The position numbers and the translations under genes were made by a program. Below are positions 42,553-53,976 of a stretch of DNA of 64,000 bases, piece after piece. The DNA lies in the NCBI GenBank assembly GCA_946811695.1, contig OX328125.1, forward strand, positions 96,484,260 to 96,548,259. The letters are read 5' to 3'. Position 1 is the first letter of the stretch. Each line of letters begins with the position of its first letter. The DNA is from Gonocerus acuteangulatus. Lineage: Eukaryota > Arthropoda > Insecta > Hemiptera > Coreidae. The notes beneath the pieces were generated by a model. That model was not told the origin of the DNA and ran no database searches. It saw only the letters and a program-made list of their open reading frames with translations.

Positions 42553-42929
42553 TGAAACATCCATACATCCATAAAGAATATTGAATACCAAGACCGAATA
42601 CGTTAACAGCACATGAGTGATGGCGTAACATGTCAACCTTAAAATGACAACTCCGAGCCACGCCTCGCGTAATTAGCAATGCCATGCTGATTATAGTCAT
42701 ATGACTAACTCCATTAATCAGGATTTAAATAGTACTAATTAAATTGTCCTTAAGATGTCTTTATGAATGGCTTATTCAATACAACATAGATTAATGAATT
42801 GCACCCGAATAAATGGGAGTATTTCAAATATAGAAGTATATTTTCTGCAGTATAGGCAGTGGAAAAAATGAACATAAAAATAAAATATGAAAGCGTTCGA
42901 GCCCAAAGGGCTAATTTTGGAAATAATTA
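42553..42929. other. Unclassified spacer
   Basis: No feature recognised. Confidence 0.4.
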
Positions 42930-43026
42930 ATTTTCTCATCTCACGGCTTGTTGAGAAAATTCCTCGCTGCCCCTTGGATGTAGGCGCTAATGGCCCAGAT
43001 GTCGATGCGGAGTAAAAAAAAAAAAA
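42930..43026 (+). mobile_element. SINE A, 5'-truncated 3' half
   Basis: TTTTCTCATCTCACGGC, TTGAGAAAATTCCTCGCTGC, then GGCGCTAATGGCCCAGATG and an A run. The tRNA head is missing. Confidence 0.8.
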
Positions 43027-43131
43027 TTAAGCAGACGAAGAAGCAAACTCAGCAGCTAAAGTTGAGATTCTGGCTTTTGTGTACAATAAATCTCCTAAGA
43101 CTGCTGGAAAAAACATACTAAAACAAGAGCC

Positions 43132-43465
43132 AACGGCCAAAGCCACGTTGAATGCACCGGTTCCGTTGATCGCCGAAGTTAAGCAACGTTGGGAGTGGCC
43201 AGAACCTGAATGGCTGACCCACCACGTGCTTTTTTTAAAAAAAAAAAAAAAAACGCACTGGCATCTGGGCCATTAGCGCCGCCATTCATGGTGCAGCGAG
43301 GAATTTTCTCAACGAGCCGTGAAATGAGAAAATTCCTGCCACCGGTGAGACTCGAACCCACCATCTCCCACAAGAGAATCTAAGGCCACTAGACCGCGGA
43401 GAGACCCCCGACCACGTGGGCATTATGAAAGGGTGGCAACCTGTAGATAGCCTGGCGTTAATAAT
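43132..43465 (+). mobile_element. 5S-derived SINE interrupted by SINE A
   Basis: Plus strand: AACGGCCAAAGCCACGTTG, GATCGCCGAAGTTAAGCAAC, then CTGACCCACCACGTG; it resumes after the insertion with ACCACGTGGGCATTATG, AAAGGGTGGCAACC and AGCCTGGCGTTAAT. The two halves join at a shared ACCACGTG. Confidence 0.85.
43221..43418 (-). mobile_element. SINE A nested in the 5S SINE
   Basis: The minus-strand head GGGGGTCTCTCCGCGGTCTA has A box GCGGTCTAGTGG and B box GGTTCGAGTC. The tail carries GGCGCTAATGGCCC and a T/A run. ACCACGTG at 43221-43228 and 43411-43418 is the TSD. It post-dates the 5S SINE. Confidence 0.85.
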
Positions 43466-43579
43466 CCAATTGTTGATAGACAAGGATCCGACGATGGACA
43501 CTCACAACAGAAGGCCATAATCTATACCCTCATATAAGTACTAAAGAAACTACCATGAATAAATCATTTTATTTTACTT
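43466..43579. other. Spacer
   Basis: No feature recognised. Confidence 0.4.
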
Positions 43580-44351
43580 TTTCACCGTTTGGTGATAAAA
43601 CTATCTAGGCGCACGGTAGTGCGCCAGGCCAAGTTCCGGCCTAAGTATACAGTGTGTATATTACAGGAGGTCTTAGAGCCGATTTTTACCCTCTCATAAC
43701 TTTCAAGCAGGTGAGGATAAAGTTATGAAATTTTACACAGGTATTAAACTACTAGATGTAAGTAAAACTGGAAATTTTCATAATTCTACATCGAATAGTT
43801 TCTGAGATATAAGCGATCGATAATCGGGATTTATAGGACTCACTCACTCACTCACTCATTCACTGCAGGATGATAGATATGAGGGTGTTATTAAAGGAAA
43901 AAATCGAAAACTCCTGAAAAGTTGTGTTTGACTCCGCTTCCGGGGCGGGGGCGTGCCAGTTTTGTACTTCCTTCGGAAACCCGTCAGTCCGTCCGAAACC
44001 CATGATGTGGGGTATCAAATGAATCGTCTCGGTATGAAGAACCTATATTTGATGTTTTAAGAAACAATTAGACGCATAAAGGCTCGGTCAAAATCTTATA
44101 CCAGCTGTCTGTCTGTATGTTTGTTCCTTATACGAATCCGAACCTTTTGACCGATTTTGACAAAACTTGGCAAAAAGGTAGGTCTTGATCCGGGAAATGG
44201 CATAGACTAGGTTAAATTGTCTATCAGCTGTTTGTCTGTCTGTCTGTTTGTTCCATACAAGTACACACCGTTTGGCCGATTTTGACAAAACTTGGCAAAG
44301 AGTAGGTCTTGATCCGGGGAGTGTCATAGGCTAGTCTATCAGCTGTTTGCC
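43580..44351 (+). mobile_element. Helitron/HINE-type element, left part
   Basis: Contains the hairpin GGCGCACGGTAGTGCGCC, then a conserved non-coding body (ACTCACTCACTCACTC at 43841-43860). Then two ~120-bp units with TCTGTCTGTTTGTTCC, GACCGATTTTGACAAAACTTGG and GGTCTTGATCCGGG. Units resume after the insertion at 45668. The same module makes up 54040-54690. The open minus-strand frames follow the repeat period and are not proteins. Confidence 0.55.
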
Positions 44352-45667
44352 TAAGGGTCAACCCATGTCAAATCAACACACTTTTCGGACTTGATGTCTC
44401 AGATTTTCATGATTTTTGGCATAAAGAAAAATATCATAGACTTATGAAAAAATACCAAATTTCAGCTATGTAGCACAATTATTTTTTATGTTATTAATTT
44501 TTAAAGATTTAAATTTTTATGAAAAAGTGTCACATTTTGGTACCTTTAGATGCCTATAGGCTCGCAACCAGTGATGATATAAACCTGGGAGTGGTTTCAT
44601 TTTAAAGCTATTGAATGGGGCTTTAATATGATATGCCACAAAGTAGTGGTTACATTAAAAAGAATTAGAAATTTTTAATTTAAACCTTAAAATTTAAATT
44701 TCTCAAAAAGTGGCTATTTAAAAAATTTCAAAAAATTACCAAAAATGGTTTGTAATGTCTAAATACATGTGGCAAAATTTTATCATGGGATCTCAATGGG
44801 ACCAGGAGATACAGGGTTTCATAAATGCATGTTTTGTCAAAAATACCAGAATTATTAGCGTTTCAGAAAATGTTGAATAGTTCATTGAATAAAGCAAGCA
44901 TTGGCTATTAGCTGTACATTTTTCTAATGGAGAAAGGTCACATAAACAGTGCCTCAAAAATACACATGTTGTAAGTAATGTATCAAATTAGTAAAATTGT
45001 ATTTTTCAAATACTAATTTTCTAAGCAGTGTGTAGGGCACTAGAAAATTAATAAAACCTAATGATTACTTTATTGTACCATGATTGGAAACCTCTCTTTA
45101 AATCAATTTGCCATCACTTCATAGCAAAACAACTAAGTGCATTTCTGAGACATACCAAGGAAAATCTTCTGGAATGTGAAGTGGCTGTCATTTGTGCCTT
45201 TCCTGAGAATTATTCGATCATTTTGCAAGATGAGGCACAATCATATAATTGGTCAAATAGTCAGGCAACTATTCAACCTTTTGTGGTTTGAAATTTTTTA
45301 AATAGCCACTTTTTGAGAAATTTAAATTTTAAGGTTTAAATTAAAAATTTCTAAATTTTTTTTAATGTAACCACTACTTTGTGGCATATCATATTAAAGC
45401 CCCATTCAATAGCTTTAAAATGAAACCACTCCCAGGTTTACATCATCACTGGTTGCGAGCCTATAGGCATCTCAAGGTACCAAAATGTGACACTTTTTCA
45501 AAAAAAATTAATTTTTAAAAATTAATAACATAAAAAATAATTGTGCTACATAGCTGAAACTTGGTATTTTTTCATAATTCTATGATATGTTACTGTATAC
45601 CAAAAATCATGAAAATCTGAGACATCAAGTCCGAAAAGTGTGTTGATTTGACATGAAATGACCCCTA
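44352..45667. mobile_element. Palindromic TA-flanked transposon (family P)
   Basis: Arms 44354-44738 and 45283-45665 are inverted copies. The ends are AAGGGTCAACCCATGTCAAA and the complement of TTTGACATGAAATGACCCC. A TA is present on both sides, and the interrupted 120-bp module continues across it. The 545-bp interior holds a protein remnant (45061-45291). A related element is at 48464-50692. TA targets suggest a Tc/mariner-like or other TA-using transposase. Confidence 0.75.
45061..45291 (+). pseudogene. Remnant of P-family protein (ENYS...W.NSQATIQPF type)
   Basis: 76 codons. The segment HFIAKQLSAFLRHTKENLLE leads to VAVICAFPENYSIILQDEAQ and SYNWSNSQATIQPFVV. The order H-[SF]-IAKQQ-x-x-[FY]L ... 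[DV]F-x-ENYS-x-x-[LV]QD-x-xQ-x-x-W-x-x-[NS]QAT-x-[HQ]PF recalls an uncharacterised protein family seen in many invertebrate genomes, probably a transposon protein. In members I recall, an Asp precedes F-x-ENY; here it is Ala (CAFPENY), so a putative catalytic residue is lost. The frame ends in the right arm. Family recollection is unverified. Confidence 0.5.
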
Positions 45668-45870
45668 ACTGTTTATTCGTTATACTAATTCACACCATTT
45701 GACCGATTTTGACCAAACTTGGCACACAGGTAGGTCTTGGTCCGGGGAATGCACTAGGCTAGGTCAAAAAGGTCTTTCAGCTGTCTGTCTGTATATTTCT
45801 TCCTTATACAAATCCACACCGTTTGGCATATTTTCACCAAACTTGTCACACAGCTTAAACTTGGCAATGT
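45668..45870 (+). mobile_element. Helitron/HINE-type module, right part
   Basis: TTTGACCGATTTTGACCAAAC and GGTAGGTCTTGGTCCGGGG, then TCAGCTGTCTGTCTGTA and another partial unit. It continues the series interrupted by the P element. Confidence 0.6.
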
Positions 45871-46195
45871 TTAGTTTTCTCTCTAAAGATAATTTCGGCA
45901 CAAATAAAACATTACCAAGTTTAAGAATATACCTGGTTGAGGAAAGTGATATTTTATCACTGGATATAAGTATTTTTATTTTTGTTTTTAAAGGTCAGTT
46001 GAAGTGCCTTTACTGTTCTTAGTAAGTAACTAATAGGTCTTCCAAGTAATGAACTTGGACATTTCTTTCTTGTATCATCTCTTGTATTGACAAATATTTT
46101 TTTTTTTTTGGGGGGGGGGACTTGGCCTCTATTTCACATTTATGTTTTTTGGGAGATTTCTTTCTCCTTAAATCATTAGGAATGCAATTCTATTC
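45871..46195. other. Unclassified spacer
   Basis: Short T/G runs near 46097-46120. No gene. Confidence 0.4.
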
Positions 46196-46218
46196 TGATA
46201 ACTTCCAATCCTATTAAA

Positions 46219-47326
46219 ATGACTTGTCCCAATCCTATCAAAATGACGTCCTTTCCTGACTCTCCACTGTCCATTCTCCTCTGGAATGCTAATGGTGTTC
46301 GAGAACACACTAATGGACTGACTACACAACTACACAACATGAAAATTGACGTAGCTATCATAACTGAAACACGACTGACTAAGAAAAAATCTTTTTACGT
46401 GACGGGATACCTGACATACCGAACTGATCATCCTGACGGCAAAGCTCATGGTGGTACTGCCATTCTTATCCGAAGCACCATCTCTCATCACCCTTTCCCT
46501 TTAGAGTCCTCTGAATCTATCCAAGCTTCTGGTGTAAAAATAACCTCTTTCCCTGTTTCTTTTACTCTCGGTGCTCTTTACTGTCCTCCAAACAAACCTC
46601 TACCCGAATCTGTATTCCTGAATTTCTTTAACTCCTTAGGTCCCTCTTTTCTCGTCGGAGGCGACTACAATGCGAAACACCTGCAGTGGGGATCAAAAAT
46701 AACAAACTCCCACGGTCGTTCGCTAATGTCTGTACTTTCCTCGAAATTCTGCTCCACCATCTCCCCTAATTCCCCGACCTACTGGCCAACAGATCCGAAT
46801 CGAATTCCCGTTCTTATAGATTTTTTCATATCCCACGGACTTGGCTCAGTTCATTCCTCTATCACATCTCTAAATGACCTCTTCTCTGATCACACACCTC
46901 TACTTCTCTCCCTCTCTCTTCGTCCCCTCCCCAAAGCAACTCCTCCCTCCCTTGTCAACGGAACAATTAATTGGAAGCTTTTCAGGTTATTGTAAGAACG
47001 GCGGTCTTCAGAATCAAGGTCAATCTTCAATTGACCTGAAGATCCCTCTAAAAACTCCTGAAGACCTGGATAACGCTGTAAATTCCTTTACTACCTCAAT
47101 CCAACAATGTGCTTGGAAAGCATCCACTCCTTTTCATCAAAGAACTGTTCCCTCAACAATCCCTTCTCTTCCTAAAGCCATACTCCAACTTATTGGGGGA
47201 AAGCGAAAAGCTCGATCCTTGTGGCAAAGAACTCGTCATCCTGAAGACCGCTGTTCTTACAATAACCTTAGTAGGCTTGTGAAATAGCAGCCATCGCTCC
47301 GAATCCTTTAACACTTTCCTCTCTAC
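46219..47326 (+). pseudogene. LINE ORF2 N-terminal part: AP-like endonuclease
   Basis: The first 258 codons are open (46219-46995). Residues near 18-23 ILLWNANG carry the conserved Asn. IITETRL at ~47-53 has the catalytic Glu. VGGDYNAKHLQWG at ~145-157 has Asp/Asn, and FSDHTPLLLS at ~221-230 has the terminal Asp-His pair. These are the landmark residues of the APE-type endonuclease of Jockey-group LINEs, which nicks target DNA. A frameshift near 46985 moves the frame to YCKNGGLQNQGQSSIDL and on to SLWQRTRHPEDRCSYNNLSR. A stop follows at 47285, then degraded codons to the insertion point. The start Met may be the real ORF2 start or internal. Confidence 0.85.
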
Positions 47327-47389
47327 TAGAGATGTGGGCTTTCTGGAAAATTTTCCAAGCCACATGTTCACGGTGTTGTAAAATAAACT

Positions 47390-47780
47390 TTCATTGCTAG
47401 GGACTACAAGTAAGCAACACTGGAGTATTTTTATTAACTATATTATAGTATGGATAGGATGCCCTTTTGATTTTTTCCTCTTCCAACCAAAATAATAAGC
47501 AAAATTATAATGAACAAAGGTTAGAAATGTGATTTATAAGTTTTTAATCATTTATATCGCTGAAAAGTTAAAATATAATAATTCTTTAAAAACTCTTATG
47601 CATATATAATATTTCAGTAATTAATTAAAGAATACCATATTGGAAAACATATTTTATTTGCTAATTTGATGTATGGATATCAGAAATGAAAACAAAATAC
47701 ATTTTAATGTAACTGCATATTCTCTTCTCTACTAGAATAAATAATAATTTTGTATATATGACACTGACCCATTGATAAAA
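47390..47780. other. hAT interior, unclassified AT-rich
   Basis: No coding sequence recognised. Confidence 0.4.
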
Positions 47781-48155
47781 ATTCCGACTCGCAGGAACTG
47801 CATCATCTTAGGATGGTTCCATTCATATCCCTAGAGTCATTAGTAAAGGAAAGAATCTCCAAGAGAAGGAAGTTTAAGGCACAACAAATGTAAACTGACA
47901 GTATCCTAAGCAGAAATGACTCTTCCGCATTCTCTTTATTCGCGCTATTAAATGCAATTAAAACGTTAGGTAAACGATGACAAAACCCTGTTGGAATGAA
48001 CAAAACTAACAATTTCAAAGATTTAAGTACTTATTTCTCCGATTGACATTGCCCCTTCGAAAAGTACTTTAGAAACTTCTTTTCTAGAGAATGTATTGGA
48101 ACCCTTCGAATGGTTATGTTCCAGTTACTTTAATTTTCCAACCGTTTTCACGATA

Positions 48156-48319
48156 TTAAGGATAACAGGGGTCTCCCGTGGTCTTGTGGCTAGCGCGCTG
48201 GATTCATAAGCGGGAGATGGCGGGTTCGATCCCCACCGGCGCCAGAAATTTTCTCATCTCAGGGCTCGCTGAGAAAATTCCTGGTTGCACCCTGGATAGC
48301 TACGATTTGTTGATGTGCC

Positions 48320-48372
<53 letters not shown>

Positions 48373-48382
48373 AAGGATAACA
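48156..48382 (+). mobile_element. SINE A with 12-bp TSD, nested in H1
   Basis: TTAAGGATAACA at 48156-48167 and 48371-48382. Head: GGGGTCTCCCGTGGTCTTGTGG (A box) and GGTTCGATCCCC (B box). A GCTACGATTTGTTGATGTGCCG tail replaces part of the usual stem-loop (deletion of the GGCGCTAATG side). About 50 A residues. Young-looking. Confidence 0.95.
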
Positions 48383-49156
48383 TACGAAGATTCCAAAACG
48401 TTTCATGTATGTTAATAATTTTTTTTTTAATACGTAATTAACTCCAAACGTAACAAACATTTAAGGGTCATTCCGTATCAAATCAACACAGTGATTTTTT
48501 TTTACCATCTCAGATTTAAATGAAATTTAATTAGAAGGTAGCCTTTGTATAGACTAAGAAAAATACCAAATATTATTGAAAAAAATTAACTGATTTGGAA
48601 ATTACAGCTATGTAAAATTTCAAAAAATGCCGGTACCTGAAATGTTTGTATTGCTATTGTGGCTCTTATATTTAAGCTAGAGAGCTGGGAGGGGTGTTAT
48701 TTTAAAGCTCTTTGTGCGAACTTTCTTATGACATGCAACTCCATATAGGTTAGGAGGGAAAAAAAATTCTCAAATTCAAAAACAAAATTTGATTTGTATA
48801 TATCTCAAAATGCGTATTTTTAAAAATTTTCAAAATTTTATATGTTTTTCTAAGTGAATTTAAGAACTTGTTCCTAAAGTTTTATGATGGGATTCCAATG
48901 GGTTCACCATTTATTAATTTTTTTGTTTTTTTTTTAAGACGCTAATATTTTGGACGATATACAAAACAGAATCATATATGTATATGTTACATACTTGCAA
49001 TTGCAATACAACTTCAAATCTCTTTAAAATGTTTACACATAATCTTTTTTTATTAAATAAAATTTATTGATAAATCAGAATCAGAATTATATTAGTAAAA
49101 GCATTTTTATTTAAAAATAGAATAAATCAGTACTAAATTAAACTTATATTATCATT

Positions 49157-49393
49157 ACATTTTCTAATGATGTAATGGAAGGCCCGGTGGCGATGAGTGT
49201 GAGCACTTAACACTCTGAGCCAAGGGTCGTGGGTTCGATACCCACTATGGGGTGGTGGCTTTTCTTTAGAAAAAAGAAAAGGCATCAGCCCTATTCAGGC
49301 TAGAAAAGGGTGGTAACTTATTGATAACCTATCAGAAAATTCTCAGTTAATAATAATGGACGTTAAAATGTAAATAAATAAACATTGTCTAAT
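49157..49393 (+). mobile_element. tRNA-derived SINE (family B) nested in P
   Basis: Head GCCCGGTGGCGATGAGTGTG, B box GGTTCGATACC, then GGTGGCTTTTCTTTAG / AAAAAAGAAAAGGCATC and GGGTGGTAACTTATTGATAAC. The end is AATAATGGACGTTAAAAT and GTAAATAAATAAA. Flanks ACATTTTCTAAT and ACATTGTCTAAT are the TSD. The uninterrupted opposite arm of the palindrome (50034-50048) reads AAATTTTCTAAT once, which confirms the insertion site. Confidence 0.9.
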
Positions 49394-49450
49394 AACAAAC
49401 CTTAAACAAAATTTTACTTGCCTTCATCAACAAAACTACTTTAAGGAGAT

Positions 49451-49974
49451 GAAAAGTAATGCTGAGTAGCTTATGTCTTATCCTGGAAAGCTTCATTTGA
49501 TGTTTGAGTATCATTTTCTGTGTATAAACTCTTCCAGTTGGTATAACAGGATTAAATTTATACAATATATCATTATTTATTTAAATTTTGAGCGTCCATT
49601 ATAATTAACTGGCATCCCAAAAACATCAGGTGTTCGTGGAAATGAAAAATATGGAGGAGGTCCAGCAGGGTGCAAGAAGGTGACCTTAACTCAAGCTTCA
49701 TTTTTATACAAAACATATGCCAACCACCATTTAGTGTCATATGTAGCACTTACGTAACCTCTTACATCCTTTATTAATAGTTTTTCTAATTATCTTAAAA
49801 TAGACACAGTTTCAAAGCTATGATCAAAAGAAAAATACATTACTTTGATTTTTAAACGGTTTCATCTGCTAAAAAATCATGACATTGTTAATGCCTTTTC
49901 AAAACTATCACTTAAGAAATTTCCAGTTTCTACATACTCTTCTTGCGTGACATAGGTAATTAAATTTTACTTGT
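49451..49974. other. Centre of the P palindrome; SINE B tail piece
   Basis: 49576-49618 on the minus strand resembles a SINE B 3' end (AATTATAATGGACGCTC...AAAT). The rest is AT-rich without a gene. Confidence 0.4.
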
Positions 49975-51093
49975 CATCTTCTTAAAGTAGTTTTGTTAAT
50001 GAAGGCAAGTACAATTTTGTTTAAGGTTTGTTATTAGAAAATTTAATGATAATATAAGTTTAATTTAGTACTGATTTATTTTATTATTTAATAAAAATGC
50101 TTTCACTATTATAATTATTATTTCTAAATAATCAACCAATTTTATTTAACAAAAAAAGATTATGTGTAAACATTTTAAAGAGATTTGAAGTTGTATTGCA
50201 ATATGACATGTATGATTTTGTTTTGTATATCATCCAAAATATTAGCGTCTTAAAAAAAAAAAAAAAATTAATAAATGGTGAACCCATTGGAATCCCATCA
50301 TAAAACTTTACGAACAAGTTCTTAAATACACTTAGAAAAACATATAAAACTTTGAAAATTTTTAAAAATACGCATTTTGAGATATATACAAATCGAATTT
50401 TGTCTTTGAATTTGAGAAATTTTTTTCCCTCCTAACCTATATGGTGTTGCATGTCATAAGAAACTTCGCACAAAGAGCTTTAAAATAACACCCTTCCCAG
50501 CTCTCTAGCTTAAATATAAGAGCCACAATAGCAATTCAAACATTTCAGGTACGCGTATTTTTTGACAATTTTTGAAATTTTACATAGCTGTAATTTCCAA
50601 ATCAGTTGATATTTTCAGTAATATTTGGTATTTTTCTTAGTCTATACAAAGGCTACCTCCTCGCCAAATCTCATCAATTTCTGAGATAGTGAGGTTGAAA
50701 ATGTTTGTTTTTTGTGTTTAAATACTATAAATACGTATGGATGAATTTCAAACATGTATAAAATATTTCAACTGAGTCTCACAATTCTAAGTAACCAAAC
50801 CAAAACTGAGTAACAAAGTCTATGTTTCCATTTTTCTCAAAACCGGTTACAGATATCGCCTTAAAAATGGTTTCATTTGTTTTCCTACAGTTGAGAACGT
50901 ATTAAACGAATACCTGCAAGCATATTAACTCTAAAACGTCCGCGTTACAAATTTTCCCATGCGAATTTCGCTCCAAAACGCATGTTTTGGTCGACGGATT
51001 CTAGCGGTTAACAAACTTAAGCTTTTAAATAAGACAGAAGATGTTAGTACCAAATTTCATCAAATCAGGGCCATTTTTGAGCCTGTGAGACAG

Positions 51094-51096
<3 letters not shown>

Positions 51097-51139
<43 letters not shown>
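51097..51139. repeat. (AT)n of H1, first half
   Basis: Follows GAGACAGAAATAT. Its second half lies at 51494-51531, after SINE C. Confidence 0.9.
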
Positions 51140-51141
<2 letters not shown>

Positions 51142-51487
51142 GGGCGAGGTTAGCTCAGTGGTAGAGCACTGGACTAATAAGCTGGAGGCCTGAGTTCAAA
51201 TCCCGAGCAAGCACTAAAGATTTTTTCTTCTAGTGTCTTCGTTCACTGGTTGAATTCGGCCTCCCTGACCGTCCCTAGGCCAACCCAGCCTTTAATTAAT
51301 TTAATAATGGGTACCTTGGTTGGTGCTAATGACTCCAGCAGTCGAAGCAGCCAAGGGGAAAATCAGGCGGCCGGAGCATAGTACTGACCACACTATCTCC
51401 CTAGTGTGCCGTATGGTCATGAATCAGATACCTCTATAGTATCTGCCCCTCAGGGCCCTTGTGGCCTGTTACGGGACTGATTTTTTT

Positions 51488-51492
<5 letters not shown>
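51140..51492 (+). mobile_element. SINE C, complete, inside the H1 (AT)n tract
   Basis: Head AGGTTAGCTCAGTGGTAGAG (A box) and GAGTTCAAATCCCG (B box). Body with TAGTGTCTTCGTTCACTGG and GACCGTCCCTAGGCC. A GGTGCTAATGACTCCAGCAG core. The end is GGCCTGTTACGGGACTGA then a T run. About 350 bp. TA repeats on both sides hide the TSD. Confidence 0.85.
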
Positions 51493-51535
<43 letters not shown>

Positions 51536-51667
51536 TTGATCTCAATCATCGAGATCAATGGGTCTGAAACGAGAAATTTTATAGTCAGCACTTCCGGATT
51601 GCTTCTTGAGGTCAACCTCATAAGCGGGTTTCTTCCCTATGGAGCAAGGGAGGAACTGCGCTAAAAT

Positions 51668-52600
51668 CGAAGTTCATACATTCAAGGATTTATGGGAAGA
51701 AATCAAATATAATACATATATGATTTTGATCACAATTTTACAAGCATCTAACTGTGATCTAACTAAATGAAAAGAAGAATTCGAGAATGTGTGTTTCTTT
51801 AATTTTATTTGTATTATTAATTTATTTTTTTAAACATTTTTACAAATATTTTCATTATTATGTTTTTAGTTTTAGTTTTTTTATTTAGTTTTTTGTTTTT
51901 CGATTTGTATATATTTTGTGTAAATTAAACTTTACTTCCCATGCCTACTGGTTGATAAGTACTCTGTGTGGAAAGCAACCCAATATATTTAAGCAACTAA
52001 TCTTTTTTTTTTTTTTTTTTTTTTCAAAAATAACGTTTCTCTCTCTGCTCAGAAGAAGAAGCAGTATTTCAATGGATGACATTGTCATCGCTCGTCAAAT
52101 GAAGGTTTTGTGAGACTGATATCAGCTTCTCCTTGTATTAATCTGTCAATCTATTTACATCACAATATTTGCATTTACCTATAATTTTGTTGCCTTCCTG
52201 GACGTTCTACAAAATGTAGAAAGTCCACACATTTGTTATTTTCTGGTTAACCATTATTCCTGACAGAGAGTAGTATGACTTTTTTTTTTTAATTCCAATC
52301 TAGTGTTGTTTAAATGAGGCGAATTTTCTTAAAACTGTTGGAGCTAGTACAGAGTGGTGGAACTGGTTTCCGCTACAACCTTGTTTATCAAATATTAAGA
52401 GAAATGAGCAATTCATTTTCTATGAGTGCTCTTTTATTATGAAATAGGGTGAATTGCCTTTTTATGAGTTATTACATAAGCAATATGACAATTTTTAGGT
52501 AACACATTTAATTTTATTCATGTGAATTAAAAAGTTGAATAACACCTGTAGTTTTTGTTTAAATGGTTGAGAAATTAGCTAATATAAGAGAATATGGCTT
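51668..52600. other. hAT interior, unclassified
   Basis: Contains a T run at 52003-52024. A weak similarity of 51945-52000 to 1090-1150 is noted. No gene. Confidence 0.4.
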
Positions 52601-52679
52601 GCTCATATATTCAGGTATATTTTCCGGAAAAAAATTTCCACCCTCTAGGTGTAACATGGCACACTGGGTAACAGCTAGT
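52601..52679 (+). mobile_element. Helitron-type 3' terminus
   Basis: AACATGGCACACTGGGTAAC then AGCTAG, followed by T. A CTAG end followed by T with a short preceding hairpin is the Helitron 3' signature. The matching body upstream is not recognisable. Confidence 0.45.
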
Positions 52680-53375
52680 CCCCTATAAAACTTATAGCAT
52701 AAAGAACTGAAAAATATAGTCTCAGGATTAATCTAGGGCAGATTTTTAAACATTTCTATTTTATATATATATTGATATGGGTTATAATATTAAATGGCAT
52801 TGCCAGATAAGTTAAAAATATTTGAATTAGGATTTTTGTGTTGATCTAGTAGATTGAAAGGTCAGAAATAACATTTCAGTGCCTCTATCATTTTGATGCA
52901 TCTATAATCCATTTTTAAACATTTTTATTTTGTATATATTTTAATATGGGCTATAATACTAAATGGCATTGCCAGATTTTGACGCTGAGTGTACATGAAA
53001 AATTGCCGCCTTCAGACATCGTGCCGCCATTTTGTTTTCAAAGAATTAAAATGTATTTTCTTCGGTTACTTTAACATCCCTTATAAGACTTATACATAAA
53101 TAATTGAATAATATAGTGTCAGTATTAATCTAGAACAGGTGAACACAACTACATTAATGCAAAATGAACTGATTGCGACCCCATTGGCTAAATTCCTTTG
53201 GGTATTTCTTAAAGTCACCATTTCCAGCAAATGTATGAAGAATCTTACTTACAGAAAAGAGTTGCTGCCACGTAGACGAGGACGATCAAGGGGAATCCTG
53301 GCTGTCTTCATGTAAAGCACTTCCAAATCACGTTATTAAGTATATTTCAGAAATAAAAGCATTTTAAAATAACCA
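52680..53375. repeat. Direct duplication, ~171-bp offset
   Basis: TTTTTAAACATTTCTATTTT ... AATGGCATTGCCAGAT at 52741-52808 recurs at 52912-52981. CTTATAGCATAAAGAAC (52690) is echoed at 53082. The rest shows no gene. Confidence 0.5.
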
Positions 53376-53915
53376 CTAACCGGAGTAAAGCAAGGAGCGA
53401 TTGAAAAGGGCAGTAAACGGTTCGAATTCATGAGCTAGACTGAAAACTAATTGGACGATTCCAAATGATACTAGATTCAGGGGGTGTGATGTACCTATAC
53501 CTGGATGGACGAATCTAATATAGTTCTGAGGGGGGGTGAGGAGAACCGGAAGCCATCCTTTCCTGGATTCTTGGAAGAATATCTTCAAATCTATTTACTC
53601 CACAGTTCAACTACTTCAAACCGGTTCTAACCAGCTCTTATTTTATACTCATGTTTTATCACTTTCCCTAAGAATCTACCTATATGTTGCTCTCATGAAA
53701 GAATTATTTTGAATGTGAGTAAATTCGAACTTTTTATTTTGGATTACTTGTTAGTCGGCGAAATTGAAAAAAAATACTAGGTTTTATAAAATGCACGGCA
53801 TAATTTGAAAATGAAACTTGTTTTCTTTATTTTTCCCAGCTCAGAAAGTTTATAAAAATATTTATCTTTTAAATTTCGAAAATTACCCCTATAAGAATAG
53901 TTATATGTGCTTGTG

Positions 53916-53921
<6 letters not shown>
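53376..53921. other. Unclassified interval
   Basis: No domain or TE end recognised; the 70-codon minus frame at 53376-53588 has no known pattern. Confidence 0.35.

Positions 53922-53976
<55 letters not shown>

Larger units (their letters stand above)
48464..50692. mobile_element. P-family palindromic transposon nested in H1
   Basis: The left end TA-AGGGTCATTCCGTATCAAA resembles 44354. The left arm (48464-49450, excluding the SINE) pairs with the right arm (49975-50692): GGTAGCCTTTGTATAGAC, AAGCTAGAGAGCTGGGAGG and ATATATCTCAAAATGCG against their complements. The right terminus is eroded beyond GAGATAGTGAGG. The centre 49450-49975 contains no recognisable P protein. Confidence 0.75.
47782..51667 (+). 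mobile_element. H1 element with three separate insertions
   Basis: The start is AAAATTCCGACTCGCAGG then AACTGCATCATCTTAGG. The end is GGAGGAACTGCGCTAAAAT after a stem-loop. H1 body segments are at 47784-48155, 48383-48463, 50720-51095 and 51534-51667, in the same order as the intact copy at 39236-42161. They are separated by SINE A (48168-48370), a P element (48464-50692) and SINE C placed inside the (AT)n block (51140-51492). The MITE and HTH portions of H1 are deleted in this copy. Confidence 0.8.

Noticed and set aside
51140..51215. Genuine tRNA gene
   Set aside because: A and B boxes are good, but the acceptor ends do not pair and the sequence continues into a SINE body present elsewhere; the same holds for the heads at 1818, 32385, 43410, 48168, 49169 and 62684.
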